From: Uliginosibacterium flavum
GTDB taxonomy: Bacteria; Pseudomonadota; Gammaproteobacteria; Burkholderiales; Rhodocyclaceae
NCBI RefSeq assembly: GCF_040566545.1
Contig: NZ_JBEWZI010000003.1
Location: 248,001 to 312,000 of the forward strand
DNA length: 64,000 bases
Direction: 5' to 3'
In this document: positions 51,754 through 60,123 of the stretch, in pieces
How positions within the stretch are numbered: the stretch's first letter is position 1
How the letters are laid out: every line of letters begins with the position of its first letter
Made by a program: the position numbers and the translations under genes
The notes under the pieces: model-generated
What the model saw: only the letters and a program-made list of their open reading frames with translations
What the model was told of the DNA's origin: nothing
The model's database searches: none

Positions 51754-52866
51754 TTACTTCAACGCGGCCCAGGTGCCTGCTTTGAATTGATACATGGTGA
51801 TGGCGCCAAACTTGGTGTCACCCTTTTCGTCAAAGGCAACATTGCCCGTCACGCCCTTGAACTGAACCTTTTTCAGCGCAGGCAGGTACTTGACCGGATC
51901 GGACGAATTGGCGGCCTTCATGCCTTCGATGATCGCGGCAGCGGCATCGTAGGCGTAGGGTGCGTAATTCTGGATATCCACGTTGAAGCGCTTCTTGAAG
52001 CGATCCTTGAAGCCCTTGTCAGAGAGTTGTTCCAGCGGCAGGCCGGCTTGCGAGCAGTACGCTGCGTCGCTCATGGCATCACCCGCCAGTTTGATGAATT
52101 CAGGCGTGCAGCCACCATCGCCGGTGACGAACTTTGCCTTGATGCCGAGCTGCTTGATCTGCTTGAGCATCGGGCCGCCCTGCGCATCCATGCCGGCATA
52201 GACGATCACGTCCGGGTTCTTGGCCTTGATCTTGGTGAGGATGGCGGCGAAATCGGTGGCTTGATTGGTTGTGAATTCGCGGGACGTCAGCGTGCCGCCA
52301 TTGCCCTTCACGCCTTTTTCCACTTCATCGGCCAGGCCTTGGCCGTAGGCCGTGCGGTCGTCAATGATCGCAACTTTCTTGCCCAGTTTGGTCGCCGCAT
52401 ATTTACCGATCACGCTGCCTTGCTGGGCATCGTTGGCCATGGTGCGGAAGATGTAGGGAAAGCCCTGCTGGGTCAGCGTCACATTGGTAGCCGAGGGCGA
52501 AACCATCGGGATGCCGGCCTGGTTGTAAATGCGCGAAGCCGGGATGGTGGTGCCGGAATTCAGGTGACCAATGATGCCCTTGACGCCTGCATCCACAAGG
52601 CGTTGTGCGACGATGTTGCCGGTCTTCGGGTCGGCAGCGTCGTCTTCTCCGATGAGTTCGAATTTAACCTTCTTGCCATCGATCATCACGCCCTTGGCGT
52701 TGTATTCCTCCAGGGCCAGACGCGCGCCGTTCTCATTGTCCTTGCCCATGTGGGCGACGTTGCCGGTCAGCGGGCCGACGTGGCCGATCTTCACGATTAC
52801 TTCCTGCGCCTGGGCCAGGCCCGAAGCAAAGCTCAGTACGGCCAGTGCGATCACAGTCTTCTTCAT
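51754..52866 (-). CDS. livJ: Branched-chain amino acid ABC transporter substrate-binding protein
   Basis: A 370-residue periplasmic protein with a signal peptide (MKKTVIALAVLSFASGLAQA). The type I periplasmic-binding fold shows GHVGPLTGNVAHMGKDNENG, the ligand-contact region SGTTIPASRIYNQAGIPMVSPSATN (read in part) and EFTTNQATDFAAIL. It is the high-affinity receptor for the downstream LivHMGF. Start 52866 is set by the signal peptide; a longer frame to 53040 is not credible. Confidence 0.95.
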   Translation of the reverse strand: MKKTVIALAVLSFASGLAQAQEVIVKIGHVGPLTGNVAHMGKDNENGARLALEEYNAKGVMIDGKKVKFELIGEDDAADPKTGNIVAQRLVDAGVKGIIGHLNSGTTIPASRIYNQAGIPMVSPSATNVTLTQQGFPYIFRTMANDAQQGSVIGKYAATKLGKKVAIIDDRTAYGQGLADEVEKGVKGNGGTLTSREFTTNQATDFAAILTKIKAKNPDVIVYAGMDAQGGPMLKQIKQLGIKAKFVTGDGGCTPEFIKLAGDAMSDAAYCSQAGLPLEQLSDKGFKDRFKKRFNVDIQNYAPYAYDAAAAIIEGMKAANSSDPVKYLPALKKVQFKGVTGNVAFDEKGDTKFGAITMYQFKAGTWAALK

Positions 52867-53027
52867 CTGGATGGTCTCCTTGGATAGGTGGGTGCTGCGC
52901 ATGCCTTGCGGAATGTCAGGCCGGGTGAGCCTGATGACGGATGGTACACAACAAAAAGCTGCGTGCTGCTTGTCAGCCAAGCCGTTCGAAAATTGGACGA
53001 CCCGTGCTGCAGATCCGCTCGCAGCTT

Positions 53028-53086
53028 GCCTCTTCAGCATGCCATGCTGCAGAAGGCCGCCCTGTGCGCCTCTTCAGGCATCGCTT
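53028..53086. repeat. Intergenic palindromic repeat (AAGAGC family)
   Basis: CTTGCCTCTTCAGCATGCCATGCTGCAGAAGGCCGCCC ... GCGCCTCTTCAGGCATCGC, between livJ and the divergent lipoprotein gene. Confidence 0.5.
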
Positions 53087-53201
53087 GCCGTCATGAGTCA
53101 TGCAATTTCCGCGCCACGCGGCTCGGGGAATACACGCATAGCTTGGCGACCCGGCCCTGCGCTAGGCTGGGCATTATCTCCTGTGGTCTACGTGGTGAAA
53201 C

Positions 53202-53723
53202 GTGCGAAGCATAATCCTCTCATCCCTGTTCTTGCTGGTCTGCGTGCTGAGTGCCTGCGGACCGGCCTCGCATGGCCTGGAGCCGGGCAAGGCGACGATG
53301 CCGCAGCTGCTGGATCAGATGGGCGAGCCGAGCATGGTGTGGTCAGAGGGTGATGGCAGTTTGCAGTTGGAGTTTGCGCGGATACCGAAGGGCGGCGGAA
53401 ATTTCATGGCGCGTGTGGCACCGAACGGAATCCTGATGAGCCTGCAGCAAGTGCTGACCGAAGCCAATGTCGAGGCCTTGCAGCCAGGCATGAGCCGTGA
53501 TCAGGTGAGGCGTGCGCTGGGGCGGCCGGGGTGGATTGAGGGGCGCGAATCTGGCGAGCTATGGCACTGGCCGCTGGATCAGAACCGCCCCGAAGTGTGG
53601 CAGGTAGACGCCCAGTTTTCTGTAGCAGGCACTTTGCTTGAGGTGCGCCGCAGCCGGATTCTCTACGGGCAGACCCTGGGCGGCGCAGCGGCGACTGGTC
53701 AGCAGAAGCGTCCGCAACTGTGA
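53202..53723 (+). CDS. BamE/SmpA-like outer-membrane lipoprotein
   Basis: 173 residues starting at GTG. A lipoprotein signal peptide has lipobox LSAC (Cys19). Two BamE-like repeats appear: PGKATMPQLLDQMGEPSMVW and PGMSRDQVRRALGRPGWIEG, the latter followed by WHWPL. Real BamE is shorter, with one such unit, so this is a relative, not BamE itself. Its function is unknown; it probably lies on the periplasmic face of the outer membrane. Confidence 0.75.
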   Translation: MRSIILSSLFLLVCVLSACGPASHGLEPGKATMPQLLDQMGEPSMVWSEGDGSLQLEFARIPKGGGNFMARVAPNGILMSLQQVLTEANVEALQPGMSRDQVRRALGRPGWIEGRESGELWHWPLDQNRPEVWQVDAQFSVAGTLLEVRRSRILYGQTLGGAAATGQQKRPQL

Positions 53724-53764
53724 TCCCAGGCTCGCCATCATCTCGCACCCTGATGAATTATCTG

Positions 53765-53770
53765 GGATAA
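53765..53770 (+). promoter_or_regulatory. Possible -10 element of metH
   Basis: GATAAT lies about 8 nt before the riboswitch start. No good -35 is visible, so confidence is low. Confidence 0.35.
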
Positions 53771-53777
53771 TCCGTCC

Positions 53778-53897
53778 TTTCCGAGGAGCGCTGCGAGGAT
53801 CTGTCCAGATTCCCAGGCTCGGAACCCGCACCCGGTGCGGGCCAGATTCAACGGCGCTCACCGCTTCATGCAGATCTCGTGCGGAACGCCGGTGAGC
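53778..53897 (+). ncRNA. S-adenosylhomocysteine (SAH) riboswitch with competing helix, upstream of metH
   Basis: Conserved blocks of the SAH riboswitch are present in order: CCGAGGAGCGCTGCGA at 53781-53796, CAGGCTCGG at 53814-53822, and AACGGCGCTCACC at 53850-53862. GAGCGC (53786-53791) pairs with GCGCTC (53854-53859). Just downstream, CGGTGAGC (53890-53897) is the exact complement of GCTCACCG (53856-53863), which overlaps the aptamer's closing strand; the two pairings exclude each other. This would be the expression platform. SAH riboswitches raise expression of SAH/methionine-cycle genes when SAH builds up, which fits metH. Confidence 0.85.
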
Positions 53898-53960
53898 CAG
53901 AAAACTCCCCCGCTTTTCCCCTCTGACTGCTGAGCGTTTGACACGCCCGGAGAATGACCC

Positions 53961-56900
53961 ATGCAAGCCGACCGCACGACTGAACTGACCGCCCTGCTCA
54001 AACATCGCATCCTGATTCTGGATGGCGGCATGGGCACCCAGATCCAGCAATACAAGCTCACCGAGGCCGACTATCGCGGCACGCGCTTTGCCGATTTCAA
54101 TCGCGATCTCAAGGGCAACAACGACCTGCTGCTGCTGACCAAGCCGGAAGTCATTGCTGAAATCCATCGCGCCTATCTGGAAGCCGGTGCTGACCTGATC
54201 GAGACTTGCACCTTCAACGGCACGCGCGTGTCGCAGGCCGAGTACGGGCTGGAAGACATCACCTACGAGCTGAACGTCGAAGGCGCGCGTCTGGTGCGCC
54301 AGCTGTGCGATGAATTCTCCGCTAAAGATCCCGCCAAGCCGCGTTTCTGCGCCGGCGTGATCGGACCGACATCGCGCACCCTGTCGATCTCTCCGGACGT
54401 GAATGATCCGGGCTATCGCAACATCAGCTTCGACGCGTTGGCCGAGGATTACTATCAGTCCGCCAAGGCCCTGATGGAAGGTGGCGCCGACATCCTGCTG
54501 ATCGAAACCGTGTTTGACACGCTCAACGCCAAGGTCGCCGTGTTCGCCGTGCAGAAGCTTTTCGCCGATCTGGGCCGCACGCTGCCGATCATGATTTCCG
54601 GCACCATCACCGATGCCTCCGGCCGCACCCTGTCGGGCCAGACCGCCGAAGCCTTCTGGAATTCGCTGGCACATGCCAAGCCGATTTCCTTTGGTTTCAA
54701 TTGCGCGCTGGGCGCCAAGGAACTGCGTCAGTACGTTGCCGAGACCTCCGGTTTCTGCAGCAGCTTTGTCTCCGCTCACCCGAATGCCGGCCTGCCCAAT
54801 CCGCTCTCGCCCACGGGCTACGACGAAACGCCCGAACAGCTCGCTGCCGACATCACGGAATGGGCACAAGCCGGCTTCCTGAACATCATCGGTGGCTGCT
54901 GCGGCACCACGCCCGCGCATATCCGTGCCATCTCGGAAGCCGTGGCGACGATCAAACCGCGCAGCATTCCCGAAATCGAAGTGCGCCAGCGCCTGTCCGG
55001 CCTGGAACCCTTCAGCATCGGCGCCGACAGCCTGTTCGTGAACGTCGGCGAGCGCAACAACGTCACCGGCTCCAAGGCCTTCGCCCGCATGATTCTCGAA
55101 GGGCGCTTCGACGATGCACTGGCCGTGGCCCGCCAGCAGGTAGAGAACGGCGCGCAGGTCATCGACATCAACATGGACGAAGCCATGCTGGATTCGAAGG
55201 CCGCGATGGAGCGCTTCCTCAAGCTCATCGCGGTTGAGCCGGATATCGCGCGCGTGCCGATCATGATCGACTCTTCCAAGTGGGAGATCATCGAAGTCGG
55301 CCTGCAATGCATTCAGGGTAAAGGCATCGTCAATTCCATTTCGATGAAGGAAGGCGAAGCTGCGTTCCTGCATCACGCCAAATTGTGCATGCAGTATGGC
55401 GCGGCCGCCGTGGTGATGGCCTTCGACGAAAAGGGCCAAGCCGACACCTATCAGCGCAAGACGGAGATCTGCAAGCGCGCTTACGATCTGCTGATGGGCA
55501 TCGGCTTTCCGCCCGAAGACATCATTTTCGACGCGAACATCTTCGCGATTGCCACCGGCATCGAAGAGCACAACAACTACGCCGTCGACTTCATCGAAGC
55601 CGTGCGCTGGATTCACACGAATCTGCCTTACGCCAAGACCAGCGGCGGCGTGTCCAACGTGAGCTTCAGCTTCCGTGGCAATGATCCGGTGCGCGAAGCG
55701 ATCCACACCGTCTTCCTGTATCACGCCATCAAGGCGGGCCTCACCATGGGCATCGTCAACGCCGGCCAGTTGGGCGTGTATGACGATCTCGCGCCGGAGC
55801 TGCGCGACAAGGTGGAAGACGTCGTATTGAACCGTCATCCTGATGCGGGTGAGCGCCTCGTCGAATTCGCCCAGACCGTCAAAGGTCAGGCCAAGGAAAA
55901 CGTGCAGGATCTGGCCTGGCGCGACTGGACCGTCGAAGCGCGCCTGTCGCACGCGCTGGTCAAGGGCATTACCCAGTTCGTGGTGGAAGACACCGAAGAA
56001 GTTCGTGCCAAGCTGTTCGCCGAGGGCAAGCCGCCGCTGGCCGTGATCGAAGGCCCGCTGATGGCCGGCATGTCCGTGGTGGGCGACCTGTTCCGCGACG
56101 GCAAGATGTTCCTGCCGCAGGTGGTCAAATCCGCCCGCGTCATGAAATCCGCCGTGGCCCACCTGATCCCCTTCATCGAGGAGGAGAAGAAGCGCACCGG
56201 TGCCGCCGGCAAGGGTACGGTCATCATGGCGACCGTCAAGGGCGATGTGCATGACATCGGCAAGAACATCGTCGGCGTCGTGCTCAGCTGCAATGGTTAC
56301 GAAGTCATCGACCTAGGCGTGATGGTGCCCACCGAGAAGATCCTGCACGCCGCGAAAGAACATGGCGCGCAGATCATCGGCCTGTCCGGCCTGATCACGC
56401 CCTCGCTGGAAGAGATGAGCCATGTCGCCGCCGAGATGCAGCGTCAGGGCTTTTCTGTGCCGCTGCTGATCGGTGGCGCCACCACCAGTCGCGCCCACAC
56501 CGCCATCAAGATCGCGCCGCACTACGAACACCCCGTCGTGTACGTGCCGGATGCCTCACGCGCCGTTGGCGTCGTGACCAGCCTGCTGTCCATCGACGGC
56601 CGCGATGCGTACGTTGCGGAAGTGGCCGAGGATTACGAAAAAGTGCGCCAGCAGCACGCCGCCAAGGCCGGCGTGAAACTGGTGTCGCTGGCCGCTGCGC
56701 GCGCCAACCGATTCAAGTGGAACAGCGATGCGGCTTATGTGCCGGCCAAGCCTGCACGCGCCGGCATCCAGCGTCTGCGTAACATCGATCTGGCCACGCT
56801 GGAGCCCTACATCGACTGGGCGCCCTTCTTCCAGACCTGGGATCTGGCCGGCGCCTATCCGGCGATCCTGACGGACAAGGTGGTGGGCGAAACCGCGACG

Positions 56901-57650
56901 AATGTTTTCAAGGATGCGCAGAGGATGCTCAAGCAGGCCATCGACGGACGCTGGATTGAGGCCCATGCCGTCTTCGGGCTCTTCCCGGCGGCTGCGCAGA
57001 ATGACGACGTGTTGATCTACAAGGACGAATCGCGCACCGAAATCATCGCCGCCTGGCGCGGCCTGCGCCAGCAGCACGAACGCCCGGCCGGCAAGCCCAA
57101 CTACTGCCTCAGCGATTTCATCGCCGATGCAGATTCAGGCGTGCCCGATTACATCGGCGCTTTCGCCGTCAGCGCCGGGCGTAATCTGGAAAAGCGCGTC
57201 GCCGAATACGAAGCCGTGCATGACGACTATCACGCCATCATGCTCAAGGCCATCGCCGACCGCTTCGTCGAGGCTGCCGCCGAATGGCTGCATCAGCGTG
57301 TGCGCACCGATTACTGGGGCTACGCGGCGGGCGAAGCGCTGGATCGGGATGCACTGATAGCCGAGCAATACGTCGGCGTGCGCCCCGCCCCCGGCTACCC
57401 GGCCTGCCCGGATCACACCGCCAAGGGCGAGATCTTCAAGCTGCTCAATCCCGAAGAAGCCATCGGCATGACCCTGACCGAAACCTACGCCATGAGTCCG
57501 GCGGCTGCGGTCAGCGGCTTCTACCTGGCCCACCCCGATGCGCAGTACTTCGCCGTAAGCAAGATCGGTGAGGATCAGATGAAGGATTGGGCGGCGCGGG
57601 CGGGCTTCAGCGAGGGCGAGGCCAAGCGCTGGTTGGCACCAGTGCTGTGA
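53961..57650 (+). CDS. metH: Cobalamin-dependent methionine synthase
   Basis: A 1229-residue enzyme that transfers methyl from methyl-tetrahydrofolate to homocysteine. Modules in order: homocysteine-binding domain (zinc Cys in FNCALG near 247 and GGCC near 312), folate-binding domain (from about 345; NVGERNNVTGS), cobalamin-binding domain with DVHDIGKN near 762, and the SAM-binding reactivation domain (from about 900; RPAPGYPACPDH near 1140). It is complete and follows an SAH riboswitch. The last 258 bp are duplicated at 59773-60030, beyond the hipBA module. Confidence 0.97.
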   Translation: MQADRTTELTALLKHRILILDGGMGTQIQQYKLTEADYRGTRFADFNRDLKGNNDLLLLTKPEVIAEIHRAYLEAGADLIETCTFNGTRVSQAEYGLEDITYELNVEGARLVRQLCDEFSAKDPAKPRFCAGVIGPTSRTLSISPDVNDPGYRNISFDALAEDYYQSAKALMEGGADILLIETVFDTLNAKVAVFAVQKLFADLGRTLPIMISGTITDASGRTLSGQTAEAFWNSLAHAKPISFGFNCALGAKELRQYVAETSGFCSSFVSAHPNAGLPNPLSPTGYDETPEQLAADITEWAQAGFLNIIGGCCGTTPAHIRAISEAVATIKPRSIPEIEVRQRLSGLEPFSIGADSLFVNVGERNNVTGSKAFARMILEGRFDDALAVARQQVENGAQVIDINMDEAMLDSKAAMERFLKLIAVEPDIARVPIMIDSSKWEIIEVGLQCIQGKGIVNSISMKEGEAAFLHHAKLCMQYGAAAVVMAFDEKGQADTYQRKTEICKRAYDLLMGIGFPPEDIIFDANIFAIATGIEEHNNYAVDFIEAVRWIHTNLPYAKTSGGVSNVSFSFRGNDPVREAIHTVFLYHAIKAGLTMGIVNAGQLGVYDDLAPELRDKVEDVVLNRHPDAGERLVEFAQTVKGQAKENVQDLAWRDWTVEARLSHALVKGITQFVVEDTEEVRAKLFAEGKPPLAVIEGPLMAGMSVVGDLFRDGKMFLPQVVKSARVMKSAVAHLIPFIEEEKKRTGAAGKGTVIMATVKGDVHDIGKNIVGVVLSCNGYEVIDLGVMVPTEKILHAAKEHGAQIIGLSGLITPSLEEMSHVAAEMQRQGFSVPLLIGGATTSRAHTAIKIAPHYEHPVVYVPDASRAVGVVTSLLSIDGRDAYVAEVAEDYEKVRQQHAAKAGVKLVSLAAARANRFKWNSDAAYVPAKPARAGIQRLRNIDLATLEPYIDWAPFFQTWDLAGAYPAILTDKVVGETATNVFKDAQRMLKQAIDGRWIEAHAVFGLFPAAAQNDDVLIYKDESRTEIIAAWRGLRQQHERPAGKPNYCLSDFIADADSGVPDYIGAFAVSAGRNLEKRVAEYEAVHDDYHAIMLKAIADRFVEAAAEWLHQRVRTDYWGYAAGEALDRDALIAEQYVGVRPAPGYPACPDHTAKGEIFKLLNPEEAIGMTLTETYAMSPAAAVSGFYLAHPDAQYFAVSKIGEDQMKDWAARAGFSEGEAKRWLAPVL

Positions 57651-57670
57651 TTTTCTGAGTTGGTGAAATG

Positions 57671-57698
57671 AACAAGGGCCGCGATTGCGGCCCTTGTT
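57671..57698 (+). terminator. Terminator of metH
   Basis: AACAAGGGCCGC / GCGGCCCTTGTT, a perfect 12-bp stem with a GATT loop, 20 nt after the stop. Part of it (GCGATTGCGGCCCTT) recurs at 57836-57850. Confidence 0.7.
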
Positions 57699-57719
57699 CA
57701 TTCAAGTCATTTGACATCA

Positions 57720-57803
57720 CAGTCCCGTCGTTCCCGCGACGGCGGGAACCCAGTGACTTCGCGAACGCCGCTGGATTCCCGCCTTCGCGGGAACGACATC
57801 GGA
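57720..57803. repeat. Inverted repeat with GTTCCCGC / GCGGGAAC ends
   Basis: CCCGTCGTTCCCGCGACGGCGGGAACCCAG at the left, CTGGATTCCCGCCTTCGCGGGAACGACATCGG (read in two parts) at the right. The layout resembles the small dispersed repeats with ATTCCC/GGGAAT ends known from other betaproteobacteria, including Neisseria. Confidence 0.6.
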
Positions 57804-57925
57804 GAGACGGCATCTCCTTGAGTGACCAGTCTCCAGCGATTGCGGCCCTTTATGATTCGATTCGCAGGCTAGGGCCGCGCGCCTTTCGGGCAGACTGATG
57901 CATAGAAAGGCTGTTGATTTTAATT

Positions 57926-57995
57926 ACAGCTAATAGACTGTTTTTTAAATTAACAGTGCGAAAGCTGTATTTTTGATTTACAGTTAATTGTGTGT
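57926..57995 (+). promoter_or_regulatory. Three operator-like sites before hipBA, 27 bp apart
   Basis: ACAG-N8-CTGT occurs at 57926-57941 and 57953-57968, and ACAG-N8-GTGT at 57980-57995. Starts are exactly 27 bp apart. A possible promoter, TTGATT (57973-57978), 16 bp, TATTTA (57995-58000), overlaps the third site. HipB proteins repress their own operon by binding several such palindromes, so these are the likely HipB operators. Confidence 0.75.
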
Positions 57996-58024
57996 ATTTA
58001 AAGTCTGTGCGCAAGGAGGCCTCC

Positions 58025-58399
58025 ATGAACTATCCGATTACCACGCTGGATCAATTGCGCCCGATCCTGCTCGGCTTCCGCAAGTCCAGAGGGCTTACGC
58101 AATCGGCGCTGGCCGAACTGCTGGGGGTGACCCAGCAAACCTATGCACAGTTGGAGACCAATCCGGCCTCTGCCAGCGTCGAGCGTCTGTTCAAAGTGCT
58201 GCGGGTGTTGGGGGTCGAGTGGGTGCTTGCTGATGCAAGGGTGATCATGAGCTCTGTGGCCGACGCTGATCCGCAGGCCGCGAGCGCTTACCCCGTGCCA
58301 CTTCATTCCGTTGAGGCGCGCCAGCACCAAGCGGCCGAGCCTTCACGCAGCGCGCCGAAGAACGGCCGTAGCGCAACAAAAAAGCGGGAGGCCTGGTAG
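58025..58399 (+). CDS. hipB: HipB-like antitoxin, Xre-family DNA-binding protein
   Basis: 124 residues. The helix-turn-helix lies at about 18-70 (RKSRGLTQSALAELLGVTQQTYAQLETNP, read in part). The C-terminal 50 residues are a disordered basic tail (APKNGRSATKKREAW), longer than in E. coli HipB (88). AAGGAGG ideally placed before ATG 58025 fixes the start. The stop is 3 bp before hipA. It neutralises HipA and represses the operon. Confidence 0.9.
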   Translation: MNYPITTLDQLRPILLGFRKSRGLTQSALAELLGVTQQTYAQLETNPASASVERLFKVLRVLGVEWVLADARVIMSSVADADPQAASAYPVPLHSVEARQHQAAEPSRSAPKNGRSATKKREAW

Positions 58400-58402
58400 C
58401 TC

Positions 58403-59746
58403 ATGGCCAAACGAAGCTCGCGCCTGCTGCGCCTGAATATCTGGATGAACGGTCTTCCTGTGGGCTATTGGGAGCACACCTCACGCGGCGAGCAGCTCGG
58501 CTATTTCGAGGAATGGATTGCCGATGAGCAAGGGCGCCCCTTGTCGCTCTCGCTGCCCTTCACGCCGGGCAATCAAGTCTGGAAGGGCGACCGGGTTGCC
58601 GCCTTCTTTGACAATCTGTTGCCCGACAGCGATGCGATCCGACTGCGTCTGGCGCGGCGCTACAAGGCCGAGAGCGTTGCGCCCTTCGACCTGCTCGCAA
58701 CGCTTGGGCGCGATTGTGTCGGCGCCATCCAGTTGCTGGCGCCTGATCTCGAACCTGAGGCGCTGCACAGCATTCAGGGCGAGGCAATTGATGAGGCGGG
58801 CATCGCACAATTGCTGCGCAATGTCACCGCAGGCATGCCGCTCGGGCAGGACGAGCGTGGCGATGATCTGCGCCTGTCGATTGCGGGCGCACAGGAGAAA
58901 ACCGCCTTGCTGCGCCAAGGCGCGCAGTGGCTCCTGCCACATGGCAGCACCCCCACCACGCATATCTTCAAGCTGCCGCTGGGGCTGGTCGGCAACATGC
59001 AGGCCGACATGCGCAGCTCGGTCGAAAATGAATGGCTCTGCTCAAAAATCGTGGCCGCTTACGGTTTGCCGAGTGCCGCCTGCGAAATTGCCCGCTTCGA
59101 GGATCAGAAGGTTCTGGTCGTCGAGCGCTTCGACCGCCGGCCCGCCAGCGATGCCAGCTGGATCATCCGCCTGCCGCAGGAGGATCTATGCCAGGCCACC
59201 GGCACGCCGCCCCTGCGCAAATACCAGGCCGATGGCGGCCCCGGCATCGCCACGATCATGAACATCCTGGCGGGCTCAGAATCCGCCGCACAAGACCGCC
59301 GCAACTTCTTCAAGACGCAGATCGTCTTCTGGCTGCTGGCCGCCACCGACGGCCATGCCAAAAACTTCAGCCTCTTCCTGCTGCCTGGCGGGCGCTTCAA
59401 AGCCACGCCTTTGTACGATGTGCTCTCTGCTTTTCCGATTATGGGCAAAGGCAGAAACAAGCTCCCGCCCAGCAAGGCCAAGCTCGCCATGGCCATTCGT
59501 GGCAGTGAAAATTACTACGGCCTGCAACAGATCCAGCGCCGTCACTGGATTGCCATGGCCCAGCAGCTGGGGCTTGGGCGTGAGCTGGCAGAGTCCGTGA
59601 TCCAGGAAACGCTGGATGCAACAGAGCGCGTGCTTGCCGAGGTCGCTGCGCAGCTCCCCGGCGATTTTCCGCTGGATGTGGCTGAGGCTGTTTTTGCGGG
59701 CATCCGGGCGCAGGGCGGCCGTCTTGTGGCGATGCCACGCGGATGA
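58403..59746 (+). CDS. hipA: HipA-like Ser/Thr kinase toxin
   Basis: 447 residues, the same length class as E. coli HipA (440). Order: N-terminal HipA domain (LPFTPGNQVW; FFDNLLPDSDAIR), then SIAGAQEKTALL, then the kinase core with VERFDRRP, ATDGHAKNFSLF (catalytic Asp and Asn) and YDVLSAFP. E. coli HipA phosphorylates glutamyl-tRNA synthetase and triggers dormancy; the target here may be the same or a different aminoacyl-tRNA synthetase. All catalytic residues look intact. GC is close to that of the chromosome. Confidence 0.93.
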   Translation: MAKRSSRLLRLNIWMNGLPVGYWEHTSRGEQLGYFEEWIADEQGRPLSLSLPFTPGNQVWKGDRVAAFFDNLLPDSDAIRLRLARRYKAESVAPFDLLATLGRDCVGAIQLLAPDLEPEALHSIQGEAIDEAGIAQLLRNVTAGMPLGQDERGDDLRLSIAGAQEKTALLRQGAQWLLPHGSTPTTHIFKLPLGLVGNMQADMRSSVENEWLCSKIVAAYGLPSAACEIARFEDQKVLVVERFDRRPASDASWIIRLPQEDLCQATGTPPLRKYQADGGPGIATIMNILAGSESAAQDRRNFFKTQIVFWLLAATDGHAKNFSLFLLPGGRFKATPLYDVLSAFPIMGKGRNKLPPSKAKLAMAIRGSENYYGLQQIQRRHWIAMAQQLGLGRELAESVIQETLDATERVLAEVAAQLPGDFPLDVAEAVFAGIRAQGGRLVAMPRG

Positions 59747-59772
59747 TCGTCGGGCTACCTGCGCGGATGCCA

Positions 59773-60030
59773 AGCTACCCGGCCTGCCCGGATCACACCG
59801 CCAAGGGCGAGATCTTCAAGCTACTCAATCCTGAAGAAGCCATCGGCATGACTCTGACCGAAACTTACGCCATGAACCCGGCGGCAGCGGTCAGCGGCTT
59901 CTATCTGGCTCACCCCGATGCGCAGTATTTTGCGGTGAGCAAGATCGGTGAGGATCAGCTGAAGGACTGGGCTGTGCGCGCGGGCCTCAGCGAGGGCGAG
60001 GCCAAGCGCTGGCTGGCGCCGGTGTTGTGA
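59773..60030 (+). pseudogene. Duplicated 3' end of metH (remnant)
   Basis: It encodes the last 85 residues of MetH with the same stop. By eye it differs from 57393-57650 at 23 of 258 positions (about 91% identity), and most changes are silent (protein changes are only Ser to Asn, Met to Leu, Ala to Val, Phe to Leu). The first 48 bp are identical. It has no upstream metH sequence and follows the hipA stop by 26 bp; an ATG in the joined frame at 59743 is accidental. The silent-change bias shows it evolved as part of a working metH before being cut off. Confidence 0.92.
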
Positions 60031-60123
60031 TTATTCCGCTTTGTTGTTTTGATGGGCGAATTTGCTAGTCAGGTTCGAAAAGGTCGCCGTGGGAAATTGG
60101 ATTAGGGGTACTGAATCTGCGGC
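60031..60123. other. Short junction between the metH remnant and the low-GC pair
   Basis: About 90 bp, AT-richer than the metH remnant. No feature that I can support. Confidence 0.3.

Noticed and set aside
53202..53723. bamE
   Set aside because: It has the lipobox and BamE-like repeats but is longer, with two repeat units, and lies in a different gene neighbourhood from bamE (usually next to fur).
53559..56252. An 897-codon open frame on the minus strand, opposite metH
   Set aside because: It is a codon-bias shadow of metH in GC-rich DNA; its translation is rich in Gly, His and Arg with no domain.
59743..60030. A small independent gene of 95 codons after hipA
   Set aside because: From 59773 on it is the metH C-terminus; the first ten codons are junction sequence without a ribosome-binding site.
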